Shown: positions 16,438 through 24,573 of the stretch, piece after piece | How positions within the stretch are numbered: the first letter of the stretch is position 1 | How the letters are laid out: every line of letters begins with the position of its first letter | Assembly (NCBI GenBank): GCA_001770855.1 | Contig: MESE01000015.1 | Span: forward strand, 1-36,387 | DNA from: Burkholderiales bacterium RIFCSPLOWO2_02_FULL_57_36 | GTDB lineage: Bacteria > Pseudomonadota > Gammaproteobacteria > Burkholderiales > Burkholderiaceae_D | Length of the DNA stretch: 36,387 nt | Direction: 5' to 3' | The notes under the pieces: model-generated | The model's input: only the letters and a program-made list of their open reading frames with translations | Databases searched by the model: none | What the model was told of the DNA's origin: nothing | Made by a program: the position numbers and the translations under genes

Positions 16438-16691
16438 CTAGTAGTTCGTCACGCTTCGATTTGCGGGTAGCGAAGCGGTCTGCCGCATTGATCGAAGGTG
16501 AGTGCAAGGCGGCGAGCACAGACAGGGCGTTCCCCTGTCGCGCATCGGCCCCTTGCAGGGCGCGTTCGGGCTTGCATGCCCGAACCGTTCGATGGGCGGA
16601 CGACATGCCGTCCGAATCCCCCATCTCACCGCCGCAATCGCCTTCGAGCAATGTGGCAGAACCCGTAAATTGGAGTGCGACGGACTACTAG
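16438..16691. repeat. CTAG-bounded fold-back repeat, long copy
   Basis: A 254-bp element that recurs in shorter form at 33266-33441. It begins CTAGTAGT and ends ACTACTAG. The two arms (16438-16504 and 16632-16691) are long imperfect inverted repeats matching over roughly 55 positions. The left arm carries a 10-12-base insertion. Inner hairpins are GACAGGG/CCCTGTC (16521-16539), GTTCGGGC/GCCCGAAC (16564-16585) and CGGACG/CGTCCG (16597-16614). An 85-codon minus-strand frame runs through it but looks fortuitous. It contains no transposase gene, so it would be a MITE-like or RNA-structured element, moved in trans if mobile. Confidence 0.85.
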
Positions 16692-16828
16692 GCATTGCTG
16701 GTCTTCCTGGATTGGGTTATCTTGAGCCGGGCCGGTTTTTATCGTGTCGGAATTTTCAAGTATCTTGTTTGGCCCGTCTCCCTGTCCAATGACTTTTTTT
16801 ACCGCGACTGATATCCCGGAGTTATCAC

Positions 16829-17746
16829 ATGAATATAAAGCAGTTGCAGCACTTTGTGACGCTGGCGGAATCTGGTAACGTTCATCGCGGAAGCTCGAAG
16901 CTGAATATCTCCCAGCCCGCGTTGTCGAAGAGCATACGCGCGCTGGAAGACGATCTGGATGTGGTGCTGTTCGACCGGTTGTCGCACGGCGTCAGCCTGA
17001 CTCCGGTAGGTCAATGGCTGCTGTCCCGTTCGTCGTCGCTGCTGTCCGATTTCCAGAAAATGCGCAATGAAATCGATTTGATCAAGCGGCAGACGAGCAG
17101 CTCGGTTCGCATCGCCGCCGGCACGGTCCTTTGCTATTCATTGATACCGATGTGCCTGGCGCGGTTGCATGAAGTCGCCGGCAACGTTCAGGTGGTGGTT
17201 GAATCAGGATATTGGGAAGCGCAGAAGCACATGCTGCTCAACGGCGAAATCGATTTTCTCGTGGCCGATTCACGTGAACTGGAGGATATTGCGGAATTCG
17301 ATATCGTGCAATTGCCGGCAGAGCCGATATACGCCTATGTCCGCGCCGCTCATCCTCTGTCAAAGAAGAAGAAACTGATCGCGTCGGATATTCAGGAATA
17401 CGCATTCGTGGGACTGACGAGAGTCCCCAGGGAACTGGAGAAGATACTGGCAACCGATCCGGATCTGCCGCAAATCAGGCCTGCATCCGCCATGATCGCG
17501 AGCAATGATTTCGGCCTGCTGCTCGCAAGTGCGGTGCTGACCGACTTGCTGTTCTTTTCTCCGCCGAGCGCGGTCAGGGAACAGGTGGAGCGCAAGGAAC
17601 TGGTCAAGCTGAACCTGGCTTTGCCGTCTCAGTTGCAGACTCATTTTGCGATCGTCTCGTTGCGGTCCAGAAAGCTGTCGGTTTCGGCGGAATTGATGAA
17701 GCACACGATTACGGAATGCGCGGCGCTGCAATTCAGCGCTGCTTGA
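16829..17746 (+). CDS. LysR family transcriptional regulator
   Basis: A 305-residue LysR-type regulator. The N-terminal winged helix-turn-helix (about 1-60) has LQHFVTLAESGNVHRGSSKLNISQPALSKSIRALEDDL. A substrate-binding domain (about 90-295) follows. The ATG at 16829 has GGAG about 9 bases upstream. Unusually for this family it lies on the same strand as its likely target: the aldehyde dehydrogenase gene starts 27 bases after its stop, so the two are probably co-transcribed. It starts 138 bases after the fold-back repeat at 16438-16691. The effector is unknown. Confidence 0.9.
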   Translation: MNIKQLQHFVTLAESGNVHRGSSKLNISQPALSKSIRALEDDLDVVLFDRLSHGVSLTPVGQWLLSRSSSLLSDFQKMRNEIDLIKRQTSSSVRIAAGTVLCYSLIPMCLARLHEVAGNVQVVVESGYWEAQKHMLLNGEIDFLVADSRELEDIAEFDIVQLPAEPIYAYVRAAHPLSKKKKLIASDIQEYAFVGLTRVPRELEKILATDPDLPQIRPASAMIASNDFGLLLASAVLTDLLFFSPPSAVREQVERKELVKLNLALPSQLQTHFAIVSLRSRKLSVSAELMKHTITECAALQFSAA

Positions 17747-17773
17747 TTTTTAAATTTCAGGAGAACAATAACC

Positions 17774-19246
17774 ATGAACCTGTCACCCCGGCTCGACCAA
17801 TTATCCGTTCCGATCTCGGAAGCAGACCCGCAACACATGAAGGCGATATTCGACGCCCAGCAGGAAACCGCCCTGCGCTGGCGTGAATCAACAGCGAGCG
17901 AGCGCATTGCACGCATCAAGAAGCTGCGCGAAGCGATGCTGGCACAGCGCGAGGCCTTGCATGAAGCATTCGCGCTGGACTATCGCAAGTCTCCTACCGA
18001 AGTGGAAGCGTCGGAATTGCTGCCGGTAATGGATGAAATGCGGCATGCGATCGGGCGCTTGAAACGCTGGATGAAACCCCGCCGCGTCTGGCCTACCAGT
18101 ACCATGCTCGGCACCTTCGGTTCGGTGCAACACCAACCGCGCGGCCGCGTGCTGATCATTGCGCCGTGGAATTACCCACTGAGCCTGTGCTTCGGTCCGC
18201 TGGTCTCCGCACTGGCAGCCGGCAACACGGCGATCATCAAGCCATCTGAAATGACACCAGCCGTTTCGGCGTTGATGGGCCGTATCATCGGCGAAGTATT
18301 CCCCACATCCGAAGTCGCAATGTTCGAAGGCAGCCTGCCGACTTCACAGGCTCTGCTCGATTTACCGTTCGACCACATCTTCTTTACCGGTTCGCCGGTA
18401 GTGGGCAAGATCGTGATGGCTGCGGCTGCCCGGAACCTCACCAGCGTCACGCTCGAACTTGGCGGCAAGTCGCCGACCATCGTCGATGAAACCGCCAACA
18501 TCACGCTTGCCGCCGAAACGCTCATGTGGGGGAAATTCCTCAATGCCGGCCAGAGTTGCGTGGCGCCGGATTACGTCTATGTGCATGAATCGGTAAAGAG
18601 CGCCTTCATTGCCGAATGCCAAAAAGTATTGCGGTCCCGCTATGGCGCGACCGCCGCCGACCAAAAGCAGAATTCCGACATGACGCGCATTGTCAACCAG
18701 CGTCACACGCAGCGAGTCAATGCATTGCTGTCCGACGCCGTTTCACGCGGCGCCACGGTGCATGCAGGAGGCGAAGTCGATCTCGCGCAATGCTACATCG
18801 CCCCGACATTGCTGGACGGGGTCCCAGCCGATTCGCTGATCATGGAAGAAGAGGTTTTCGGTCCCGTGCTGCCTATCCTCGGCTATACGGATCTCGATCA
18901 GATCATCGCCAGAATCAACGCGCAGCCGAAACCGCTGTCGCTATACATCTGGAGCCGCAACAAAAAACACATCGACAAGGTATTAACCCGCACCAGTTCC
19001 GGCGGAGCCTGCGTCAACCATTGCGTGATGCAGTTTGTTCATGGCGGACTGCCTTTCGGCGGCGTCAACAATTCCGGTATCGGGAACTCCCACGGCCACT
19101 TTGGTTTCAAGGCCTTTTCGCATGAGCGTGCAATACTGCGTTCATCGCCGCTGATGCTCGTGAAACTGTTCTTCCCGCCCTTCACCAAGGGCCGCCACAA
19201 TTTTGTCCGACGGACGGTCGACATGTTGAAGCTGCCCATGTTTTGA
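17774..19246 (+). CDS. NAD(P)-dependent aldehyde dehydrogenase (coniferyl aldehyde dehydrogenase-like)
   Basis: A 490-residue aldehyde dehydrogenase oxidising an aldehyde to the acid. Key residues are present: the PWNYPL segment near 135, general base E228 in LELGGKSP, and nucleophile C262 in GQSCVAPD. The EEVFGPVLPI block and a late PFGGVNNSGIG segment are also visible. The overall pattern and the short N terminus match the class 3/fatty and coniferyl aldehyde dehydrogenase group (CalB-like) rather than the betaine or succinic semialdehyde types. The substrate is uncertain. The gene begins 27 bases after lysR, with AGGAG upstream, and is probably in the same operon. Confidence 0.88.
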   Translation: MNLSPRLDQLSVPISEADPQHMKAIFDAQQETALRWRESTASERIARIKKLREAMLAQREALHEAFALDYRKSPTEVEASELLPVMDEMRHAIGRLKRWMKPRRVWPTSTMLGTFGSVQHQPRGRVLIIAPWNYPLSLCFGPLVSALAAGNTAIIKPSEMTPAVSALMGRIIGEVFPTSEVAMFEGSLPTSQALLDLPFDHIFFTGSPVVGKIVMAAAARNLTSVTLELGGKSPTIVDETANITLAAETLMWGKFLNAGQSCVAPDYVYVHESVKSAFIAECQKVLRSRYGATAADQKQNSDMTRIVNQRHTQRVNALLSDAVSRGATVHAGGEVDLAQCYIAPTLLDGVPADSLIMEEEVFGPVLPILGYTDLDQIIARINAQPKPLSLYIWSRNKKHIDKVLTRTSSGGACVNHCVMQFVHGGLPFGGVNNSGIGNSHGHFGFKAFSHERAILRSSPLMLVKLFFPPFTKGRHNFVRRTVDMLKLPMF

Positions 19247-19308
19247 AGCGATACCACGAACCGATGCCGATTTCCATCAATTGAGATTTCCGTGACTGCA
19301 GGTGATGA

Positions 19309-19536
19309 ATGACGACGATCGATGATTTTGTAAGCAGACAGAAGGAAGGCGCGACGTTTGTGATCACCGCGCAAATGTTGCGCCTGAAACCGCAAGACTT
19401 CGATACACTTGCGCAAGGATGGCTCGACGACGGCGGCCCCGGATTCAACGTGGTCGGCGTGCCGCACCGCACCGTACTGGATGGAGAATTTTTCATCAGC
19501 CGCGTGACTGTCATCAAAACGCGCAAGCAACAATAA
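19309..19536 (+). CDS. Small conserved-type hypothetical protein
   Basis: A 75-residue soluble protein that starts at an ATG with AGGTGA just upstream and has gene-like codon use. It has no signal peptide or membrane segment and contains a FVITAQMLRLKP stretch. It follows the aldehyde dehydrogenase gene by 62 bases and precedes the TonB-like gene by 47 bases, all on the same strand. No function can be assigned. Confidence 0.65.
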   Translation: MTTIDDFVSRQKEGATFVITAQMLRLKPQDFDTLAQGWLDDGGPGFNVVGVPHRTVLDGEFFISRVTVIKTRKQQ

Positions 19537-19583
19537 TCGTCACGACACGGTACGTCGCGCAGTGAAGTGGACAAGGGGAAGAA

Positions 19584-20138
19584 ATGAGGTCAGGAATCGT
19601 TCTTGCGATTGCAATCGCCCTGTTCACGGCGCATGGTCCGGGCATAGCCAAGGAATCGGTCACGGCCGGCGCGGGTTCCAAGACCAAGAAAACCACGAAG
19701 AAAACGGCAACGAAAAAAAAACCGGCCACGCGCAAAAGCAGCGTAAAAAAACCGCATCCAATAGAACCAATAGAAGATGCCGCCGCCATCGCGGCAAGCA
19801 CGGATCTCTACAAAAAAGAACTTGCGCAAAAAATTTCCGATGCCAACCCGACCCAGGTTTATACGGTGCAGCCGCAGGCGTTGTTGCGTTCAGTGGTCGT
19901 CGTGCGCTTTATCATCGACAAGAACGGAAAATTGGTCAGCAGCGTCGTTCACCGATCCAATGGCGACCCGGTTACCGAAGCTGCCGCATTGGCAAGCCTG
20001 CGCAGCGTGGCACCGTTGCCCAAGCCGCCCGCCAAACTACTGAGCAAAAGCCGCATCGATTTGCTGGAGACCTGGCTGTTCAATGACGATGGCCGCTTCC
20101 AGATACGCAGTATTGCGCAGTTGCAGAAAAGCGAATAG
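19584..20138 (+). CDS. TonB-like C-terminal domain protein
   Basis: A 184-residue protein. An N-terminal hydrophobic segment (about 4-22) may be a signal peptide or anchor. A low-complexity region very rich in Lys and Thr follows (about 30-60), which could span part of the periplasm or bind the wall. The C-terminal domain resembles TonB_C (about 95-180: VVVVRFIIDKNGKLVSSVV, then EAAALASLRSVAPLPKPP). The linker lacks the usual Pro-rich repeats of TonB, and no exbB/exbD or receptor gene is nearby. It may therefore not be an energy transducer for transport. The function is uncertain. Confidence 0.75.
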   Translation: MRSGIVLAIAIALFTAHGPGIAKESVTAGAGSKTKKTTKKTATKKKPATRKSSVKKPHPIEPIEDAAAIAASTDLYKKELAQKISDANPTQVYTVQPQALLRSVVVVRFIIDKNGKLVSSVVHRSNGDPVTEAAALASLRSVAPLPKPPAKLLSKSRIDLLETWLFNDDGRFQIRSIAQLQKSE

Positions 20139-20288
20139 CGCGATCCGGCCTCCCCTCTTCGTTGCATCTGGATTGCCATTTCACATCAACCGACGCCGGG
20201 AAAATGAAAGCGCCATTCCTGTCGTCTGTGCGCTGGAACACACAGTATTGCGTACCAATGTATCTCTTGTAAGCAGATGCATCTCTTA

Positions 20289-20316
20289 TTGTCTGGTAGC
20301 TGCAACTCTATATATT
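20289..20316 (+). promoter_or_regulatory. Likely sigma70 promoter of the Ca-binding-repeat gene
   Basis: TTGTCT at 20289-20294 and TATATT at 20311-20316 are 16 bases apart, 31 bases before the start at 20348. Confidence 0.45.
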
Positions 20317-20347
20317 GAGTCGTACGTAACTTCACAAGGAGATGAAC

Positions 20348-20917
20348 ATGAAAAAAATATTAAGTACTGCCGCAGCGATTATTCTCGGCACGGCTGCCTT
20401 TATCCCTGCTCAACAGGCGCACGCGCAAGTGGGCGTCCATATTGCGATCGGCAATGCACCACCGCCGGTAAGATACGAAGTCGTCCCGGCGGCGCGGCGC
20501 GGCTATGAATGGGCACCCGGTTACTGGAACTGGAATGGCAGAAGGCATGTGTGGACGCGAGGTCATTGGGTACGGGCACGTGTCGGCCATTATTATCAGC
20601 GTCCGGAATGGCGCCAAAGTAATCATGGCTGGAACCTGAACCGCGGCGGCTGGCAGCGTGGCGCACGCCCGGGCGGCGATCGCGACCGCGATGGCATTCC
20701 AAACCGCGTGGATCGCGACCGTGACGGCGATGGCGTACCCAATCGCTTCGACAGCAATCCGAACAACCCGAACCGCAGCGCGAACCTGAATCGCGGCAAC
20801 GGGCCGAATGGAGATCGCGATCGTGACGGCATTCCAAACCGTGCGGACCGCGACCGTGACGGCGATGGCGTACCCAATCGTTACGATGACAAACCGAGCA
20901 ATCCGCGCCGCTATTGA
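20348..20917 (+). CDS. Exported WxxGxW / DxDxDG-repeat protein
   Basis: A 189-residue exported protein. A signal peptide (about 1-26, ending AQQAHAQ) is followed by a Trp-rich part with a YxWxxGxW-type pattern (YEWAPGYWNWNGRRHVWTRGHW, about residues 55-77). The C-terminal half consists of two long repeats of the form DRDRDGIPNR-DRDRDGDGVPNR-D, about 140 bases apart in the DNA. The acidic spacing resembles thrombospondin type-3 calcium-binding repeats found in OmpA-like outer-membrane proteins, but no OmpA domain follows. The start at 20348 is chosen because AAGGAG lies 6 bases upstream. The ATG at 20342 would overlap that site. Probably periplasmic or surface associated. Confidence 0.8.
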   Translation: MKKILSTAAAIILGTAAFIPAQQAHAQVGVHIAIGNAPPPVRYEVVPAARRGYEWAPGYWNWNGRRHVWTRGHWVRARVGHYYQRPEWRQSNHGWNLNRGGWQRGARPGGDRDRDGIPNRVDRDRDGDGVPNRFDSNPNNPNRSANLNRGNGPNGDRDRDGIPNRADRDRDGDGVPNRYDDKPSNPRRY

Positions 20918-20948
20918 TATCCTAACGCGGCCCGTCATCGTTGAAACG

Positions 20949-20980
20949 AACCGCCCGAAGCCGGGCGGTTTTTTTATTTT
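20949..20980 (+). terminator. Rho-independent terminator
   Basis: A perfect 9-bp GC-rich stem AACCGCCCG (20949-20957) and CGGGCGGTT (20962-20970) with a 4-base loop, followed by TTTTTATTTT. It begins 31 bases after the stop codon of the repeat protein gene. Confidence 0.92.
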
Positions 20981-21025
20981 TGCAGGCTCCGGCGATGCAA
21001 AATATGCCTGATTCCGTATGGCTTT

Positions 21026-21427
21026 TTATGCGAGCGACATCGAGGACCTGCGTACCCCGAAATACTCCAGTTCGGCAAGCACCGCAACCGCAATTGCCTG
21101 CATCGCGATAAACATCTGGCCCGGCATCGTTGGCGCTACCCACCCGGAGGTCAGCAACGCAATGCTGCCCAGCACCCACAGCGCGTTGCCGGCAATGATC
21201 ATCCATACCATGCGGCGCAATAATAGCGGACGTGTACCGGCGTAGGCAATGAACGCAGCGATCGGCAGCAGGGCGAAGCCGGCGGCCTGCAGCAATGCCG
21301 CCGGCAATCCCAGCAAGGGCGCAAGAAAACGCGCGCCCAGCAGCATTAAAAAACCGGTCGTGACGCAAGTGAACGCGTCCAGGCACAGGACGCGGCGCAG
21401 GAAAGAGGGCGATTGGATGTTAAACAT
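21026..21427 (-). CDS. Small integral membrane protein
   Basis: A 133-residue hydrophobic protein with four likely membrane helices (about residues 15-37, 45-65, 72-93 and 102-122). It is preceded by AAGGAGC at a good distance from the ATG at 21427. No enzymatic motif is visible. It is convergent with the terminator-bearing gene before it. Function unknown. Confidence 0.75.
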   Translation of the reverse strand: MFNIQSPSFLRRVLCLDAFTCVTTGFLMLLGARFLAPLLGLPAALLQAAGFALLPIAAFIAYAGTRPLLLRRMVWMIIAGNALWVLGSIALLTSGWVAPTMPGQMFIAMQAIAVAVLAELEYFGVRRSSMSLA

Positions 21428-21772
21428 GACAAGCTCCTTGATGTGAAGACGAGTTGAAAATCCGGCTGAGGTAAACTATCTGCCGGTCAGTGACTTCATC
21501 TTCCCGCACGAGCGACGGCAAGTCGATTACGTCGGAGGTAATGGAAAAATGCTCGCTATGTGATGGTCGTCCGCCACGGACGCGATAGAAAATTTCGCCC
21601 ATGCGGTGAAAGAACTCGGCGCAAACGGCATTTTGTTGGACGCTCTTATATAATCGCCGAAGCATGGTATGCATGTAGCGTGGATCGGGGGTCATCTACT
21701 CACAGAAAAACCGGATAGATCCAAAAAAATATTGATCGAAAACCAAACCAACTCCCCGACAGTGAGAAGCAC
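21428..21772. other. Region between the membrane protein and AraC genes
   Basis: This is the divergent upstream region of the minus-strand membrane protein and the plus-strand AraC gene. A 91-codon minus-strand frame (21420-21695) overlaps the membrane protein start, but it has no good ribosome binding site or recognisable similarity and is not called. The AT-rich run around 21715-21745 may hold the araC promoter. Confidence 0.4.
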
Positions 21773-22876
21773 ATGAGCAAGCGGCTGGCTGGTGCGAATT
21801 TCGTTTCCGTGGTCGAGCCGGTTGTGCCGGTGCATCTGCCGGCGCTGCTGTTGGAGGTGATCCTGGAATACGGCATCGATGCCGACCAACTGCTGGCAGA
21901 CACGGGCTTGCGGCGCGAGCACTTTTCCCATCCCGAGACGTGCCTCAGTTACGCGCAGCTGGCAATCATCATTTCGCGCGCACTGAGGCTCACCGGCAAT
22001 CCGCGTCTCGGCCTGCACTTCGGCTCGCGCATCCGACTGTCGCATCAAGCGGAATTGGGTGCGGCCTATGGCAGCGCTCCGACACTGCGAGAAGCCCACC
22101 AGGTCATGATGCACTATCAGAAACTGCTCGGTTCCGCGTTCGATCTGCGTATCGTCGCGCGGCCGGAGCATGTCGCGATCGTGGCGTCGAAACTGGTGCC
22201 GCTGGGAGAGCGCTATTGCTTCAATCAGGAATCGTGGTTGGCCGCGATCGCAAACCTGACTGCCATCGTCGCGGAAAAAAGCATCGATGAGATGGCGCTC
22301 GAAATCGAGTTCGACTATCCTGCGCCGACGGATTTGACGCCGTACCACGCGATACTCGGCGAGCGCGTGCGCTTCGGCAGCAGCGCGTGCCAGGTCCTGG
22401 TTCCGCGCCGGCTGCTCGACGAAGCGCTGCCCGGCTCATCACCCGCACAGTTCCGTACTGCGCTCGTCCAATGCGAGAAAGCGCTCAGCCGCAACCGCAT
22501 CCCGCAATCCTTGCCGGCACGGATCAGGCAGCTGTTGCAGGATCGACTCCCCGAGCCGTTGAGCGTGCAGGAAGTGGCGGCGCAGGTGAACTTGTCGGTG
22601 CGTACCCTGCACCGGCGCCTGGACGAACTGGGCAGCAGTTATCGGAATCTGCTGCGCGAAGTCCGGTTCGAGACGGCGGCGGGACTGCTTAGCGAATCGA
22701 ATCTTCCGGTCGCGGTGATTGCCAATCGGGTCGGATTTTCCGATCTCTCGAATTTCACCAAGGCATTTCGGGAATGGGCCGGCATGACGCCGGGCAGTTA
22801 TCGGCGACAGGGAAAAACGGATGATTCTTGTATTGCCATCGGCGTCTCGCGATCCGAGACCGACGGGTCAGGATGA
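21773..22876 (+). CDS. AraC family transcriptional regulator
   Basis: A 367-residue regulator. The N-terminal part (about 20-205) resembles the arabinose-binding-like domain of the OruR/ArgR-type AraC group (YGIDADQLLADTGL, LRLTGNPRLGLHFG, LREAHQVMMHYQKLLGSAFDL). The C-terminal AraC DNA-binding domain (about 250-345) carries two helix-turn-helix units (LSVQEVAAQVNLSVRTLHRRL and VAVIANRVGFSDLSNFTKAFREWAGMTPGSYR). Its last 9 bases overlap the convergent lysR gene. No adjacent metabolic gene is an obvious target, so its regulon may be elsewhere. Confidence 0.9.
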   Translation: MSKRLAGANFVSVVEPVVPVHLPALLLEVILEYGIDADQLLADTGLRREHFSHPETCLSYAQLAIIISRALRLTGNPRLGLHFGSRIRLSHQAELGAAYGSAPTLREAHQVMMHYQKLLGSAFDLRIVARPEHVAIVASKLVPLGERYCFNQESWLAAIANLTAIVAEKSIDEMALEIEFDYPAPTDLTPYHAILGERVRFGSSACQVLVPRRLLDEALPGSSPAQFRTALVQCEKALSRNRIPQSLPARIRQLLQDRLPEPLSVQEVAAQVNLSVRTLHRRLDELGSSYRNLLREVRFETAAGLLSESNLPVAVIANRVGFSDLSNFTKAFREWAGMTPGSYRRQGKTDDSCIAIGVSRSETDGSG

Positions 22877-23782
22877 ACCAAGCGTTTCAACCAGGAAGTC
22901 GACAAAGACCCGCACGCGCGCCGGCATCATCCGGCTGTGCGGATACAGCAAGGTGAAGGGCCGCGAACGGCCACCGAACTGCTGCAAAACTTCAACCAAC
23001 CGCCCTTCTCGCAAGTCCTCTTCTACCGTGAATCGGTGAGCCTGGAACAAGCCTGCGCCGCTGCGCGCCAAGGTCACGCCACCCAGCAGGTCCTCGGCAC
23101 AGCAAAGCGCGCCGGCAGTGAGGATCTCCACATCTTTGTTTTTCCGGCGAAAGATCCAGGGCACCGGGCGGCCTGAACTGGGTAGAAAAAACTGTATGCA
23201 CGCATGGTTCCGGAGTTCTTCGAGCGTACTCGGTTGGCCGGTGCGCTTGAGATAGTCGGGAGCGCCGACGATGACCAGCTCCGCGTCTTCCAGCTTGCGG
23301 GCGATCATGGCGGAGTCGGCCGGTGGTCGGGCTCTTATTGCAAGGTCGAATCCCTCTTCGAAGAAATCGACATTGCGGTTGCTGATGTGCAGTTCGACCT
23401 GCACGTCCGGATAACTCTCCTGAAAACGCGGCATGACAGGAAGAACCCGGTAATGGCCGTAGGTGGTAGGCAAGCTGATTCGCAGGCGGCCGGATGGCCT
23501 GGCCTGCTCGCCGCTCGCGGTGCGCTCCGCCTCCAGCAGGCGATTCAGCGCTTCCCGGCATTCCTCGAAATAGGTGCGGCCCGCTTCGGTCAGCCGGATC
23601 TGGCGGGTCGAGCGCACGAACAGGCGCAGGTTCAAGCGCTGCTCCAGCCGCGCGATCGAGCGGCTCACGGCTGCCGGGGTGACGCCCGCAGCCGTGGCCG
23701 CCGCCGTAAAACTGCCCAGCTCGGCGGACATGCAAAAGAGTTCGATACTGCCCAGGAGGACGTCGTCGAAGTGACGGGCCAT
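22868..23782 (-). CDS. LysR family transcriptional regulator
   Basis: A 304-residue LysR regulator of the CrgA/YhaJ-like type. The N-terminal helix-turn-helix (about 8-65) has FCMSAELGSFTAAATAAGVTPAAVSRSIARLEQRL. An effector domain with GRLRISLPTTYGHYRVLP and FDLAIRARPPADSAMIARKL follows. It is divergent from the flavodoxin-like quinone reductase gene, with 168 bases between the starts. LysR proteins of this group commonly control a divergent quinone reductase or flavoprotein gene, so that is the likely target. Confidence 0.9.
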   Translation of the reverse strand: MARHFDDVLLGSIELFCMSAELGSFTAAATAAGVTPAAVSRSIARLEQRLNLRLFVRSTRQIRLTEAGRTYFEECREALNRLLEAERTASGEQARPSGRLRISLPTTYGHYRVLPVMPRFQESYPDVQVELHISNRNVDFFEEGFDLAIRARPPADSAMIARKLEDAELVIVGAPDYLKRTGQPSTLEELRNHACIQFFLPSSGRPVPWIFRRKNKDVEILTAGALCCAEDLLGGVTLARSGAGLFQAHRFTVEEDLREGRLVEVLQQFGGRSRPFTLLYPHSRMMPARVRVFVDFLVETLGSS

Positions 23783-23950
23783 TCATTACACCATGTATCA
23801 AGAAAAACAAATGCTAGCTCATTTATTCATTTTTCGCATCAATATAAACTGCCGTCGTTGGTAGTTCATCCGGCACTTGCCGGGCACTGCAACAAGCCTG
23901 GCAGGCGCAGGCTCACTTCTTCACCTCAATCGAAAGAACTGGAGCGTTTC

Positions 23951-24547
23951 ATGAAAAAGCAAATCGTGATCGTGTATCACAGCGGCTATGGCCACACGGC
24001 GAAGATCGCCGAAGCAGTCGCCGAAGGAAGCAACGGATCGCTGCTCGCCATCGATGCTGAAGGCAACGTGCCCGAGGATGGCTGGGAACAGCTTGCAGCG
24101 GCCGAGGCAATCGTGTTCGGCTCACCGACCTACATGGGAACAGTGAGCTGGCAGTTCAAGAAATTTGCCGACGCCACCTCAAAAGTCTGGATGGTCCAGG
24201 GATGGAAGAACAAGCTGGCAGCCGGCTTCACCAACTCCGCTTCGGTCGGCGGCGACAAGCAATCGACGCTGTACGCGCTGTTCACGCTGGCGCAGCAGCA
24301 GGGAATGCTGTGGGTAGGTACCGGCATGATGCCGAGTAACATGAAGGCGTCCAAGCGCGACGACATCAACTACCTGTCCTCGTTCTCCGGTCTTGCCACG
24401 GCTACGCCCGCCGATGCGTCACCCGACGAAATGGTGCCCGGCGATATTGCGACGGCGCGGCTGTTCGGCGAGCGGATTGCGGACACGGTGATGATGCTCA
24501 AGGCGCATGCCGGAACGCACATCGAGCGTGAGCCGATACCGGCCTAA
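23951..24547 (+). CDS. Flavodoxin-like NAD(P)H:quinone reductase (WrbA-like)
   Basis: A 198-residue flavoprotein. The FMN phosphate-binding loop is YHSGYGHTAK at about residues 9-18. The flavodoxin fold continues with VFGSPTYMGTVSWQFKKFAD (about 56-75), and GWKNKLAAGFTNSAS and WVGTGMMPSN later. This is the NADPH-dependent FMN reductase/WrbA group, which reduces quinones by two electrons and so avoids semiquinone formation. The ATG at 23951 has GGAG 8 bases upstream. A longer in-frame extension back to 23204 would run through the divergent lysR gene and is rejected. It is followed 26 bases later by benE. Probably controlled by the divergent LysR. Confidence 0.85.
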   Translation: MKKQIVIVYHSGYGHTAKIAEAVAEGSNGSLLAIDAEGNVPEDGWEQLAAAEAIVFGSPTYMGTVSWQFKKFADATSKVWMVQGWKNKLAAGFTNSASVGGDKQSTLYALFTLAQQQGMLWVGTGMMPSNMKASKRDDINYLSSFSGLATATPADASPDEMVPGDIATARLFGERIADTVMMLKAHAGTHIEREPIPA

Positions 24548-24573
24548 CTTCTTTCATCGCTCAAAACAAACCC

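Noticed and set aside
16438..16695. 85-codon minus-strand frame in the long fold-back repeat
   Set aside because: It follows the repeat boundaries exactly and recurs with the deletion in the short copy, so it is better explained as structure than protein.
20676..20880. Possible CRISPR-like spaced repeats
   Set aside because: The repeats are in frame, encode DxDxDG motifs and lack distinct spacers; they are protein repeats.
21420..21695. 91-codon minus-strand frame upstream of the membrane protein
   Set aside because: No ribosome binding site and no recognisable similarity; it overlaps the start of a better-supported gene.
23204..23950. N-terminal extension of the quinone reductase frame
   Set aside because: It runs antisense through the lysR gene; the ATG at 23951 has a ribosome binding site and matches the family N terminus.
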